From contig JAEYPM010000044.1 of assembly GCA_023410675.1 (NCBI GenBank), positions 1 to 60,027 of the forward strand: DNA of 60,027 nt. The letters are read 5' to 3'. The position numbers and the translations under genes are program-made. Source of the DNA: Bacillota bacterium. GTDB taxonomy: Bacteria; Bacillota; Clostridia; Lachnospirales; Cellulosilyticaceae. The notes beneath the pieces were generated by a model that had not been told where the DNA came from, did no database searches, and was given only the letters and a program-made list of their open reading frames with translations. Shown piece after piece: positions 24,158 through 32,113 of the stretch. Position 1 is the first letter of the stretch; each line of letters starts with the position of its first letter.

Positions 24158-25366
24158 CTACTCACCCTCCCTTAGTGTAAGATAGGTATCAACACGGCTT
24201 ATTTTAACAGTGCAGTATACTGATGCAACTATGCTAATACCAACGGCTACAAGTAGTGTGCCTATTAAAATAGTCAAGATCCAAATAGGAGAAATCTGCA
24301 TATAAGGTAACCCTATATTATCACCAATATAAGTATTAAAAGGAAATACTAATAGAGCGGCTAAAATGATGCCTATCGCACTACCTATTACACTAATATA
24401 CAGCGATTCCCAAAACAGAATGGAAATAAGCTTTTCCTTTGCAGCACCCATTATACGGAGCAGTGCAAATTCCTTTTTTCTCTCATTGGCTGAAGCTGAA
24501 AATATTGCTGTTAAAACAACTAGGGTTACTATCAAAAATGCTCCAGCAAAAACATAAAATGAAGTAATAAAATGATTAAGGCTCTTTGAAATATTCGTAA
24601 CGAGGGTTTTGGTCTTAACAATTTGTATGCCATCTGTCCCTCTTCGAATATTGGTAGCAACTTCATCTACGTTATAACCTTCCTTAACTTTAATAAGAAC
24701 TGAAGAAATAGATGTGCTTGGGTCTGTCTCTTCTAGAAAATATAAGCCTTTTTCTTTTGCGTGCCCATAGATATCTTTAATCGTTTCCATAGTAGCAAAT
24801 ACAGATTGATCAAGTCCTGTACCAGTTTCATCAAGCCTTGCATCCACTAGATACTCCTTATCGAATAATTTTATGTGTTTACCATTTTCGATCAGAATGT
24901 CACTGCCAACAATAAGTGCACCGCTTTCAAGATTCCCACCAACTGTTTCCCTAATCCACGGCTGGATCGAAAAGTCAGTCTCTGGATCAAATCCAATAAT
25001 CTGTACAGGGAATGAACAACATGCTGCACTTAGTGAGGTAAGATAAAACTGCGTGGATAGCTCTTTGATTCCATCAGCCTCTTTAAGCTTATTTACGATT
25101 TCCCTATTAAAATAAAAATAAGATGGTTCTCCTGTTAAAAGAATAGATTCTTGTTCTTGCTCATGCCCAAGAGGGACTACGATCAAGTCTGCACCCAATC
25201 GTTCCTCTACACTACTGAGTCCCCTTTTCATACTAAAGGACAAAATACTTCCTCCAAAAAGCACAAAGGATAGAATTGCCACTACTAGAATTAATGTAAA
25301 AGTTCGAAATGGCTTTCTTTTAAGATTTAGATAGGATATCTTACTTGAAGTTAGTGTCTTGGGCAT
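24158..25366 (-). CDS. FtsX/MacB-type ABC permease
   Basis: A 402-residue permease. One membrane helix lies near residues 20-42 (TLILVVAILSFVLFGGSI), an extracellular domain of ~220 residues follows, and three helices at the C-terminus complete the FtsX fold (FYVFAGAFLIVTLVVLTAIF, then two more after ERKKEFALLRIMGA). ATG 25366 lies seven bases after GGGGAG. Its 5' end overlaps the DUF4418 gene by 26 bases and its 3' end abuts the ATPase gene. A paired cysteine (AACCSF) in the external domain is notable. Function within a sulfur/nitrogenase-like operon is unknown. Confidence 0.87.
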   Translation of the reverse strand: MPKTLTSSKISYLNLKRKPFRTFTLILVVAILSFVLFGGSILSFSMKRGLSSVEERLGADLIVVPLGHEQEQESILLTGEPSYFYFNREIVNKLKEADGIKELSTQFYLTSLSAACCSFPVQIIGFDPETDFSIQPWIRETVGGNLESGALIVGSDILIENGKHIKLFDKEYLVDARLDETGTGLDQSVFATMETIKDIYGHAKEKGLYFLEETDPSTSISSVLIKVKEGYNVDEVATNIRRGTDGIQIVKTKTLVTNISKSLNHFITSFYVFAGAFLIVTLVVLTAIFSASANERKKEFALLRIMGAAKEKLISILFWESLYISVIGSAIGIILAALLVFPFNTYIGDNIGLPYMQISPIWILTILIGTLLVAVGISIVASVYCTVKISRVDTYLTLREGE

Positions 25367-25775
25367 TAACATTCTCCCCTTTGTTTGTGAATTTCCACAA
25401 ATAAACTGTATTGATCGCTGCAAAAACAATAAGTGCTATACTAATGATACTCAGTGCAGGCAAGGCTAGTGAGCGGCAGCTCATGTGTGGGTTTGAACAA
25501 ACACCTGTTATGACACTTGGAAACAAAAAAGCTAATATTCCAATAGGTATAGCAACAAGATTTAACCATATTCTAAACTTTTTATTCTTTAATAATAGAA
25601 ATAACACACCAATAGCAATTGTCAGGATGCCAAGTACAATTTCTATTTTTGCTGTATCTTGACACTTCATGGGCATCATAGCTCCTATACAGACTGGAAA
25701 AATTGTATAAGGTCCAATGACGATTAACCCACCCAATATAAAAAAGACAATGCTAGACAACACTTTATTTCTCAC
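25341..25775 (-). CDS. DUF4418-family membrane protein
   Basis: A 144-residue integral membrane protein with four hydrophobic segments and a conserved-looking external Cys/Met pattern (FPVCIGAMMPMKCQDTAKIE between helices 1 and 2, and CSNPHMSCRSLALP between helices 3 and 4). These features match DUF4418, a family of unknown function seen beside MacB-type transporters. It starts with GTG at 25775 after GAGGTGAAGG. It overlaps the permease gene, so it is probably a third component of that transporter. The Cys/Met-rich loops suggest metal or thiol handling; that is speculation. Confidence 0.75.
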   Translation of the reverse strand: MRNKVLSSIVFFILGGLIVIGPYTIFPVCIGAMMPMKCQDTAKIEIVLGILTIAIGVLFLLLKNKKFRIWLNLVAIPIGILAFLFPSVITGVCSNPHMSCRSLALPALSIISIALIVFAAINTVYLWKFTNKGENVNAQDTNFK

Positions 25776-25789
25776 GATCCTTCACCTCA

Positions 25790-26695
25790 TTAAAATAAAT
25801 TTTTAGAGAGATATCTTTCCCCCCTATCAGGTAACACTGTAACAATAGTCCCATGACCTAAGTGCTCTGCGAACTTACGTATCGCCGCAATATTTGCTCC
25901 AGATGATGTACCTGCAATAATTCCTTCATTTCGAGCAAGCAATCTAGTTTCTGCAAAAGCTTCCTTATCACTAATTTTTATGACATCGTCCACTAATGAC
26001 ATATCCATGGTGTCTGCAATAAAGTCGTTTCCAATGCCTTCTATTTCATAATCACCATGTTCTCCTCCCCCCATCGTTGAACCAATTGGGTCTGCAAGAA
26101 TACACTTAATATCTGGCTTTTGCATTTTTAAGTAGCGTGCAATGCCAGTGTACGTACCACCACTGCCTGCACCTGCAACAAAAAAGTCTATTTTTTCTCC
26201 TAGATCAGTCCAAATCTCTGGTCCTGTTGTTTCATAATGTGCCAATGGATTTGTTGGATTTCGAAATTGCTCTAGTGAAACAGCTTTAGGAATAGACATG
26301 CGCAGTTCTTGTGCTTTTCTCTCAGCTCCCATCATACCCTCTTCACGGGGGGTATTAATGACCTCAGCCCCAAGGGCACGGAGCAGTGCCTGCTTTTCTT
26401 GTGAAAACTTTGATGGTACCACCATAATCAATCGATAGCCTCGGTTAAGAGCGGCAAAAGCTATGCCAAGTCCTGTATTTCCTGCAGTTCCTTCCACTAT
26501 TGTCCCTCCAGGAACTAAAACACCTCTTTTTTCTGCATCCTCGATCATATATTTACCTATTCTATCTTTTACACTGCCACCAGGGTTATAGAGTTCAAGC
26601 TTAGCATATACGCGAATGCTATCTGGCAAGCCTAAATGACTTAGATGTACAAGAGGTGTATTTCCTATAAGCTGCTGCATGTCATCGTAGAGCAT
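25790..26695 (-). CDS. mccA: Cystathionine beta-synthase-type / cysteine synthase-family enzyme
   Basis: A 301-residue PLP enzyme of the CysK/CBS fold. The PLP lysine is in NPGGSVKDRIG (residues ~38-48), the substrate loop is EGTAGNTGLGIA, and GAGSGGTYTG binds the cofactor phosphate. EGTAGNTG, unlike the EPTSGNTG of CysK, and the GERYLSKNLF ending are typical of MccA, which joins homocysteine to O-acetylserine to give cystathionine. Its ATG overlaps the mccB stop (TGATG). With mccB it forms a reverse transsulfuration pair that turns methionine sulfur into cysteine. The MccA/CysK distinction is by motif only. Confidence 0.85.
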   Translation of the reverse strand: MLYDDMQQLIGNTPLVHLSHLGLPDSIRVYAKLELYNPGGSVKDRIGKYMIEDAEKRGVLVPGGTIVEGTAGNTGLGIAFAALNRGYRLIMVVPSKFSQEKQALLRALGAEVINTPREEGMMGAERKAQELRMSIPKAVSLEQFRNPTNPLAHYETTGPEIWTDLGEKIDFFVAGAGSGGTYTGIARYLKMQKPDIKCILADPIGSTMGGGEHGDYEIEGIGNDFIADTMDMSLVDDVIKISDKEAFAETRLLARNEGIIAGTSSGANIAAIRKFAEHLGHGTIVTVLPDRGERYLSKNLF

Positions 26696-27855
26696 CACAT
26701 TCGACCTCCTTTAATAGCAGTAAATAAATCAGTGTATAAATCATCATAGTTTTCAATACCAACTGACAAACGCACTAATCTGTCTGTGATGCCAACCTTT
26801 TCACGAATTTCTTTTGGGATTGATGCATGTGTCATACTTGCAGGATGGCATACAAGGCTTTCAACACCACCTAGACTTTCAGCAAGAGCAATCAGATTTA
26901 ACCCCTCAATAAACTTATTGATATCATAGTTATCTTGTAGCTCAAAGGAAATCATTGCCCCACCATTTTTTGCTTGTTTATTTTGGATTTCATATCCCTT
27001 TGAACCTTTGATACCTGGATAATATATATTTTTAATAGCTGAGCTATTTTGCAGAGCTTCTACAATTTTTTCTGCATTGGCAACATGTGCCTCCATACGC
27101 ACAGCCAATGTCTTAATACTGCGGATGAGTAAAAATGAATCAAAAGGTCCTAAAACCGCTCCCACAGCATTTTGATTGAAGTGTACCCTTTGTGCAAGCT
27201 CATCGTCTTTGACAACGACAGCTCCAGCAATAACATCACTATGCCCCCCTAAATACTTCGTTGCCGAGTGCACCACAATATCTGCTCCAAGCTCTAATGG
27301 ACGCTGCAAATAAGGAGTCATGAACGTATTATCCACGATTGTCAAAGCCCTATTTTCTTTTGCTATCTCAGCTACAGCTGCAATATCTGTAACCGTAAGG
27401 AGAGGATTAGCTGGTGATTCAATCATTAAAGCCTTTACGTCTGAAGTAAAGGCCTTTCTAAGCTCCGTTAAATCTGTCGTGTCAACAATCTTATAGTTTA
27501 GTCCATACTGTTTGAATACTTTATCTAGAATTCGGAAGGTTCCTCCATACACATTGCTTGAAATAATGATGCTATCTCCTGATTTAAAGAGATGGAGAAC
27601 TCCATCAATTGCAGCCATTCCAGAAGAAAAAGCAAATCCATGAGTTCCTCTCTCTAGTTCTGCAATGAGGGCTTCTAAGGCTGCCCTTGTAGGGTTACCG
27701 GTTCTTGAGTATTCCCAGTTTGATCTAGGTTTCCCTAGACCATCCTGCTCATAAGTTGATGTTTGAAAAATAGGGGTGTTTACCGCACCTGTTGCGTAAT
27801 CTCCATAAATGCCACCGTGAATAACTGCCGATTCAATATATTTGTAATGTGCCAT
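26695..27855 (-). CDS. mccB: Cystathionine gamma-lyase/synthase family enzyme
   Basis: A 386-residue PLP enzyme of the Cys/Met metabolism family. Signatures are TPIFQTSTYEQ, YSRTGNPTRAALE, and the PLP lysine in HSATKYLGGHSDVIAG. The length fits cystathionine gamma-lyase or gamma-synthase. Pairing with the MccA-type enzyme favours the lyase, releasing cysteine from cystathionine. Sequence alone does not separate lyase from synthase. ATG 27855 lies nine bases after AAAGGA. It follows metQ by 70 bases in the same direction. Confidence 0.87.
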   Translation of the reverse strand: MAHYKYIESAVIHGGIYGDYATGAVNTPIFQTSTYEQDGLGKPRSNWEYSRTGNPTRAALEALIAELERGTHGFAFSSGMAAIDGVLHLFKSGDSIIISSNVYGGTFRILDKVFKQYGLNYKIVDTTDLTELRKAFTSDVKALMIESPANPLLTVTDIAAVAEIAKENRALTIVDNTFMTPYLQRPLELGADIVVHSATKYLGGHSDVIAGAVVVKDDELAQRVHFNQNAVGAVLGPFDSFLLIRSIKTLAVRMEAHVANAEKIVEALQNSSAIKNIYYPGIKGSKGYEIQNKQAKNGGAMISFELQDNYDINKFIEGLNLIALAESLGGVESLVCHPASMTHASIPKEIREKVGITDRLVRLSVGIENYDDLYTDLFTAIKGGRM

Positions 27856-27925
27856 AACACTCATTCCTTTCACTATTAATATTAGAACTCAATATTGTAT
27901 TAACCATAGTCTGCAAAGCTAGACT

Positions 27926-28822
27926 TTAATTCCCTAACTTTGCAGGAATTACTGCTCCATTATAAGTATCTAAAATGTATTGTCTTGTAGCTTCAGATTG
28001 CAATTCTTTTACTAAAACAATAATGGCAGGATTATTTAAATCTTCTTCCCTAACAGCAATAATATTGGCATAAGGACTATCGCCACCCTCACTAAAGAGC
28101 CTTGTAGAAGTAATCTTTGCTTCTAGCACTTTATTTGTATTGGTGATAAAGAAATCGTAATCTGCTTTTGTTGGGATAATCTGTGATGAGTCAATTTCTA
28201 CAATTTCTATAGGACGTAAATACTCTTTAACATCTGAAACTGAAGCACTAAGAGATGTAGCCGTTTCTTCATTAAGCTTGATAAATCCATTTTCTTCTAA
28301 GATTCGTAAGGCTCTGTATTCATTCGTCCCATCATTAGGGATTGCCACAACTGCATTGTCTGGAATATCTTCTTTTGTATTATATTTGTCTGAGTATGCT
28401 GTAATAGGTTCTACATGAATATCTCCAGCATTTACAAGGTTATAACCATTAGTCTCATTCCACTCCTGAAGATATGGATCATGCTGAAAGAAGTTAAACT
28501 CAATTTCTCCTTTTGCAAGTTTTTCATTGGTTGTATTATCCGCCTCTGATGCAACGAGCTCCACAATAATGCCCTGTTCTTTTAGCTTAGGCGTTACATA
28601 TTCAATCAGCTCAGAGTGAGGAACTAAATCAGTGATACCCTTAATGGTCACTGTTTCTGTTGAAGAAGTAATGTTTTCCTTGCTATTTGTAGTCTCAGTT
28701 AAAGAAGCAGATGACTGCTTAACGTCTTCTTTCTTGCCACATCCGCTAAGAAGTCCAAGTGTTAAAATTAACGTAAAGATAAAATAAATCACTTTATGGT
28801 TTTTAGATATTTTTGTTTTCAT
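27926..28822 (-). CDS. metQ: Methionine-binding lipoprotein
   Basis: A 298-residue substrate-binding lipoprotein of the NlpA/MetQ family. The signal peptide ends at LLSGCG (lipidated Cys near 28), followed by a Ser/Thr-rich linker. The domain shows VPHSELIEYVTPKLKEQGI, FNFFQHDPYLQEWN and IAVREEDLNNPAI, characteristic of MetQ. It captures methionine or close analogues (including sulfoxides in some species) for MetNI. It lies third in the operon after metN and metI, the usual order in Firmicutes, with a 20-bp gap. Confidence 0.92.
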   Translation of the reverse strand: MKTKISKNHKVIYFIFTLILTLGLLSGCGKKEDVKQSSASLTETTNSKENITSSTETVTIKGITDLVPHSELIEYVTPKLKEQGIIVELVASEADNTTNEKLAKGEIEFNFFQHDPYLQEWNETNGYNLVNAGDIHVEPITAYSDKYNTKEDIPDNAVVAIPNDGTNEYRALRILEENGFIKLNEETATSLSASVSDVKEYLRPIEIVEIDSSQIIPTKADYDFFITNTNKVLEAKITSTRLFSEGGDSPYANIIAVREEDLNNPAIIVLVKELQSEATRQYILDTYNGAVIPAKLGN

Positions 28823-28842
28823 TTTAATGCTCCTCCTATTAA

Positions 28843-29553
28843 TTAAATTAGATTTCTTTTTTTTAAAATTCCTTTGGAAATAAAGTTACCAATCCACTGA
28901 ATTAGTTGCACAAGTATAATCAAAACATAGACTGATGCAAACAAAATATCATGCTGAAAACGTTGGAAGCCAAACCGCACGGCAATATCTCCAATACCTC
29001 CTGCACCAAACATACCTGCAAGTGCAGTCATTGAAATAACGGTGATAATAGCTACAGTAAATCCGCGAATTAAAGAAGGCAAGGTTTCCGGAAGCAGTAT
29101 GTGAAATATGATTTGAAAATTAGTACTTCCAATAGACTTTGCTGCCTCAATTTTTCCTTTTGAAATTTCTAGTAAGCTACTTTCCACAATTCGGGCATAC
29201 ATAGGGATACAACTGGCAGCAATGGCAATAATACATGCATTGGTGCCATAGGATTTCCCAAAGAAAAGCCTTGCAACTGGAATCATAAGAATAATCATGA
29301 TCATTTGTGGAAGGGAACGTAGACAGTTGATCAGCCAACCTGCCCCACTATATGCAATTTTCATGGGCACTAGTCCATCAGGATTGGTTATAGTAAGTAG
29401 AATGCCAACTACCAGTCCTAATCCTAGCATGATAATGGAAGATAGTGCTGTCATATACAAGGTTTCTAATACAGCTGGTGCTAGCCGTGCCCATATATCT
29501 GGCTCAAAAGAACCTTTGATCACCTCCCAAATAGGCGTATCTAGTAAACTCAT
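28843..29553 (-). CDS. metI: Methionine ABC transporter permease
   Basis: A 236-residue permease with five to six membrane helices. The N-terminal ALETLYMTALSSIIMLGLG-like start (here PAVLETLYMTALSSIIMLGL) and the EAA loop EAAKSIGSTNFQIIFHILLP are typical of MetI. NCLRSLPQMIMIILMIP is the conserved family segment. AGGAGT precedes the ATG. It sits 27 bases after metN and 20 before metQ, completing the importer. Confidence 0.92.
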   Translation of the reverse strand: MSLLDTPIWEVIKGSFEPDIWARLAPAVLETLYMTALSSIIMLGLGLVVGILLTITNPDGLVPMKIAYSGAGWLINCLRSLPQMIMIILMIPVARLFFGKSYGTNACIIAIAASCIPMYARIVESSLLEISKGKIEAAKSIGSTNFQIIFHILLPETLPSLIRGFTVAIITVISMTALAGMFGAGGIGDIAVRFGFQRFQHDILFASVYVLIILVQLIQWIGNFISKGILKKRNLI

Positions 29554-29580
29554 GTTCTCACTCCTTTACAATCATTGATT

Positions 29581-30369
29581 TTAAATCCCTTCTCCATTTT
29601 CTAGCTCTGGTGTTCGCTGAAGTTCCGTATATACCTTAGTAAACAAGGCTCCTGTACGGCTTTGGGAATTACTAAAAATATCTCGAACAGATCCTACTTC
29701 AATAATTTGTGAATCTTCTAAGACCGCCATTCGCTCACAAGTATAGCGAATAGCATCTAGCTCATGGGTAATCATTAAAATGGTTATCCCTGTTGCTTTA
29801 TTGATTTCTTTCAGCAAGTCAAGAATTTGCAAGGTAGTCTGAGGATCCAGTGCAGAGGTTGCTTCATCGCTAAGTAGCAGGTCAGGTCTATTAACCAATG
29901 CCCTTGCAATGCCTACACGTTGTTTTTGACCTCCAGATAACCCTCCTGGATAAGCATTTAACTTATCCGATAAGCCAACCAGCTCAGCTGTTTCTAGTAC
30001 TCTTTGCTTAATTTCAGCTTTTGGGATCTTACTGATCTCTAGCGGATAAGAAATATTGTGATATACATTTTTAGATTCAAACAAATTAAACGTTTGAAAA
30101 ATCATCCCAATCTTCTTTCTCTCTTTAAGCAGACCTTTTTTTGAAAGATTCAAAATATCAACGCCACCCACTTTGATACTGCCTGAATCTGGCGTTTCAA
30201 GTCGATTGATACATCTAGCAAGTGTAGATTTTCCTGCCCCACTGAATCCGATAATCCCAAATATTTCTCCTTTATGTACAGTTAAATTGATTCCTTTTAG
30301 TACTTGAAGGGATCGTCCCTGTGTGTGAAATGTTTTATATAAATCTGATACCTCAATATATCCATCCAT
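29581..30369 (-). CDS. metN: Methionine ABC transporter ATPase, short form
   Basis: A ~262-residue ATPase with Walker A GFSGAGKST, Q-loop FQTFNLFES, signature LSGGQKQR, Walker B LLLSDEATSALD and H-loop MITHELDA, all as in MetN. MetN proteins usually have ~340 residues because a C-terminal NIL/C2 domain senses internal methionine and inhibits transport. This one stops soon after the H-loop (TPELENGEGI) and lacks that domain. ATG 30369 is chosen near AAAGGAGA; an upstream ORF extension has no homology to MetN. It is the first gene of the large operon, behind the promoter and dyad at 30444-30495. Confidence 0.88.
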   Translation of the reverse strand: MDGYIEVSDLYKTFHTQGRSLQVLKGINLTVHKGEIFGIIGFSGAGKSTLARCINRLETPDSGSIKVGGVDILNLSKKGLLKERKKIGMIFQTFNLFESKNVYHNISYPLEISKIPKAEIKQRVLETAELVGLSDKLNAYPGGLSGGQKQRVGIARALVNRPDLLLSDEATSALDPQTTLQILDLLKEINKATGITILMITHELDAIRYTCERMAVLEDSQIIEVGSVRDIFSNSQSRTGALFTKVYTELQRTPELENGEGI

Positions 30370-30443
30370 ACACCTATGATTCTCCTTTCCGCTAGAATAG
30401 TACATTCATATGCTTGATAAATATTTATAATTTTAAATGCATT

Positions 30444-30479
30444 TAAACCATATAAATCATATAGGTATTATATGGTTTA
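30444..30479. promoter_or_regulatory. 36-bp dyad operator over the operon promoter
   Basis: TAAACCATATAA (30444-30455) and TTATATGGTTTA (30468-30479) are perfect 12-bp arms separated by 12 bases. The right arm overlaps the TATAAT of the metN promoter. This geometry is that of a repressor site. The neighbouring Rrf2-family regulator is the obvious candidate binder (inference). Confidence 0.7.
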
Positions 30480-30495
30480 TTATTTTAAGTGTCAA
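30467..30495 (-). promoter_or_regulatory. Consensus promoter of the metN-to-nifH operon
   Basis: On the minus strand TTGACA (30490-30495) and TATAAT (30467-30472) are both perfect, with a 17-base spacer. It lies ~100 bases before metN. No other comparable promoter was noticed until after the nifH-like gene, so it may drive all eighteen annotated genes plus the small ORF. Confidence 0.8.
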
Positions 30496-30607
30496 CAATA
30501 ATTCTACAAATTTAAAATCTTTGAATGATTTGCTAAATAAATAGATAATTAAGTTTATCCTTTTGTGCAATATTATTTTTCATATATGTTTAGTATGTTT
30601 TAATGCC

Positions 30608-30634
30608 AAAAAAACACCTCCTTGTAAAGGAGGT
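30608..30634 (-). terminator. Terminator of the Rrf2 gene
   Basis: On the minus strand ACCTCCTT/AAGGAGGT form an 8-bp stem with a 3-base loop, followed by seven T. It lies about 35 bases after the Rrf2 stop and separates that gene from the operon promoter downstream. Confidence 0.85.
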
Positions 30635-30668
30635 ATTCATGATCATCCAAAATGGTTTCCTAACTATC

Positions 30669-31115
30669 TTAGATATAGAACATCATGGCATTATCAATCT
30701 TATGTCTTTCTACTTCGCTTACCATATCTGCTATTGTCATTGAACTTAAAGTTTGCCTAATATTTTTATCTAATACATCAAAAACAGATAGTTGCAAAGC
30801 TTTCTCAATATCTGGGGCCTTTTCTAAAACTGTTTCTTGTGTTTGTTCAAATAAAGAAGTTTCTACAGCCTGCAACACCTCTAGTACAGTGATTTCCCTT
30901 GGTGTTTTGGTTAATTGATAGCCACCCTGTGCTCCCTTGGTAGAGCTAACAATTCCTTCTTTTTTCAGCAAAGAGAATACCTGTTCTAAATAGATTTTAG
31001 ATATTCCTAGCTTTTCAGAAATACTAATGACTGTAATATATTCTCCACTGCTATATTGCTGTGCCATACTAATAAGAGCTGCAATGGCATATCGTCCTTT
31101 TACTGATATTCTCAT
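30669..31115 (-). CDS. Rrf2-family transcriptional regulator (CymR-like)
   Basis: A 148-residue Rrf2 protein with the winged helix at residues ~1-80 (ISVKGRYAIAALISMAQ, ISEKLGISKIYLEQVFSLLK, STKGAQGGYQLTK). It contains no cysteine at all, so it cannot bind an Fe-S cluster in the IscR/NsrR way. This fits the CymR type, which represses cysteine and sulfur genes together with cysteine synthase in Bacillus and Staphylococcus. It has its own promoter and terminator and is located directly upstream of the metN-nifH operon. Its role as the regulator of that operon is inferred from position and the dyad. Confidence 0.88.
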   Translation of the reverse strand: MRISVKGRYAIAALISMAQQYSSGEYITVISISEKLGISKIYLEQVFSLLKKEGIVSSTKGAQGGYQLTKTPREITVLEVLQAVETSLFEQTQETVLEKAPDIEKALQLSVFDVLDKNIRQTLSSMTIADMVSEVERHKIDNAMMFYI

Positions 31116-31152
31116 CATTCTCACTCATTTCATATATAAATAGTATGTATTA

Positions 31153-31181
31153 ATGATAAGAAAAAAGTGGATCATTGTCAA
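31153..31181 (-). promoter_or_regulatory. Promoter of the Rrf2 gene
   Basis: On the minus strand TTGACA (31176-31181) and TATCAT (31153-31158) are separated by 17 bases, about 40 bases before the Rrf2 start. Confidence 0.6.
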
Positions 31182-31212
31182 TAGGTAGTCCCTTTACTTT
31201 GAGAAGCATGTT

Positions 31213-32067
31213 TTATAATATAATGTGTTGATTGAGCTTATCAACTTCTATTGGAAGTGTTTTAATAATATGCTTCACAAATTCTTTATCAACATTTAAT
31301 GACTTTAAAATTTTATCTGCAAATATAAAGGTACTCGGGTTTCCTAATAATTTCTCATAATAACTAGTACTTATGGAATCTCCTAAATGCATTATTTTAA
31401 CCTCGTCCTGATGATTTTCTGCTAATAATGGTGAATGATGAAAACCAACTACATCTGCTATTTCATCAGGTAAATTCCATTCTTTACATAGCCACATACC
31501 AATCTCAGCGTGTGTTATTCCATCTAGAACAATTTTTTCAGCCACAATTTGATGCGTTCCTTTTAGGTGTAATTGATAAATTTTATCTAAGTGTTCTGGT
31601 AAACACATATCTAACACTGTTACACCAATATCGTGTATAAGCCCATATGTAAACATTTTATCCTTATCACACAGTTTTGTCTTTGCAGCAATCATATAAC
31701 TAGCAATTGATGTTCCTACGCAATGCTTCCAATATTTGTTATTGTCAAAAATCTGCGATCTTCCTTTGTTGTTTGCTAGTAATAGTCTTGTGACATATGC
31801 TATTGCAACAGCTTTTGCAGTTTTGGCCCCCAAATAAATAATGGCATCTTTTATATTATTTACTTCACGATTAAAATTGCTATTACAATTGATTATTTGT
31901 ATGAGAATTGTCTCAAGCTGAGGAAACTGTGAAAATTTCTCTACACATTGATCTATATTATATTCGCTAGGTTCTATAAGCATTTTTAATATTTCCCCAA
32001 AATCTTTTGGTATTTCTGGCAAATACCCTGACCTTTTAATCATATCAATAATTTTATGTTGACTCAT
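31213..32067 (-). CDS. HDOD-domain signalling protein
   Basis: A 284-residue HDOD protein. The family resembles HD phosphohydrolases but is often non-catalytic and is linked to c-di-GMP and general signalling. The domain spans most of the protein, with PQLETILIQIINCNSNF, a YLGAKTAKAVAIAYV helix, YGLIHDIGVTVLD (the HD pair) and VVGFHHSPLLAENHQ. Gly- and Glu-rich GAGGTGGGGGAAG precedes the ATG. It stands alone between the Rrf2 promoter and an antiporter gene. No partner kinase or cyclase is adjacent, so its pathway is unknown. Confidence 0.87.
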   Translation of the reverse strand: MSQHKIIDMIKRSGYLPEIPKDFGEILKMLIEPSEYNIDQCVEKFSQFPQLETILIQIINCNSNFNREVNNIKDAIIYLGAKTAKAVAIAYVTRLLLANNKGRSQIFDNNKYWKHCVGTSIASYMIAAKTKLCDKDKMFTYGLIHDIGVTVLDMCLPEHLDKIYQLHLKGTHQIVAEKIVLDGITHAEIGMWLCKEWNLPDEIADVVGFHHSPLLAENHQDEVKIMHLGDSISTSYYEKLLGNPSTFIFADKILKSLNVDKEFVKHIIKTLPIEVDKLNQHIIL

Positions 32068-32113
32068 GTTTTACTTCCCCCACCTCTTCACTCATTAAAT
32101 AATGAGTAAATAT

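Noticed and set aside
30370..30668. SAM riboswitch or T-box leader for the methionine genes
   Set aside because: I looked for the S-box core and for the T-box sequence with a terminator; neither is there. The only signals are the promoter and the dyad.
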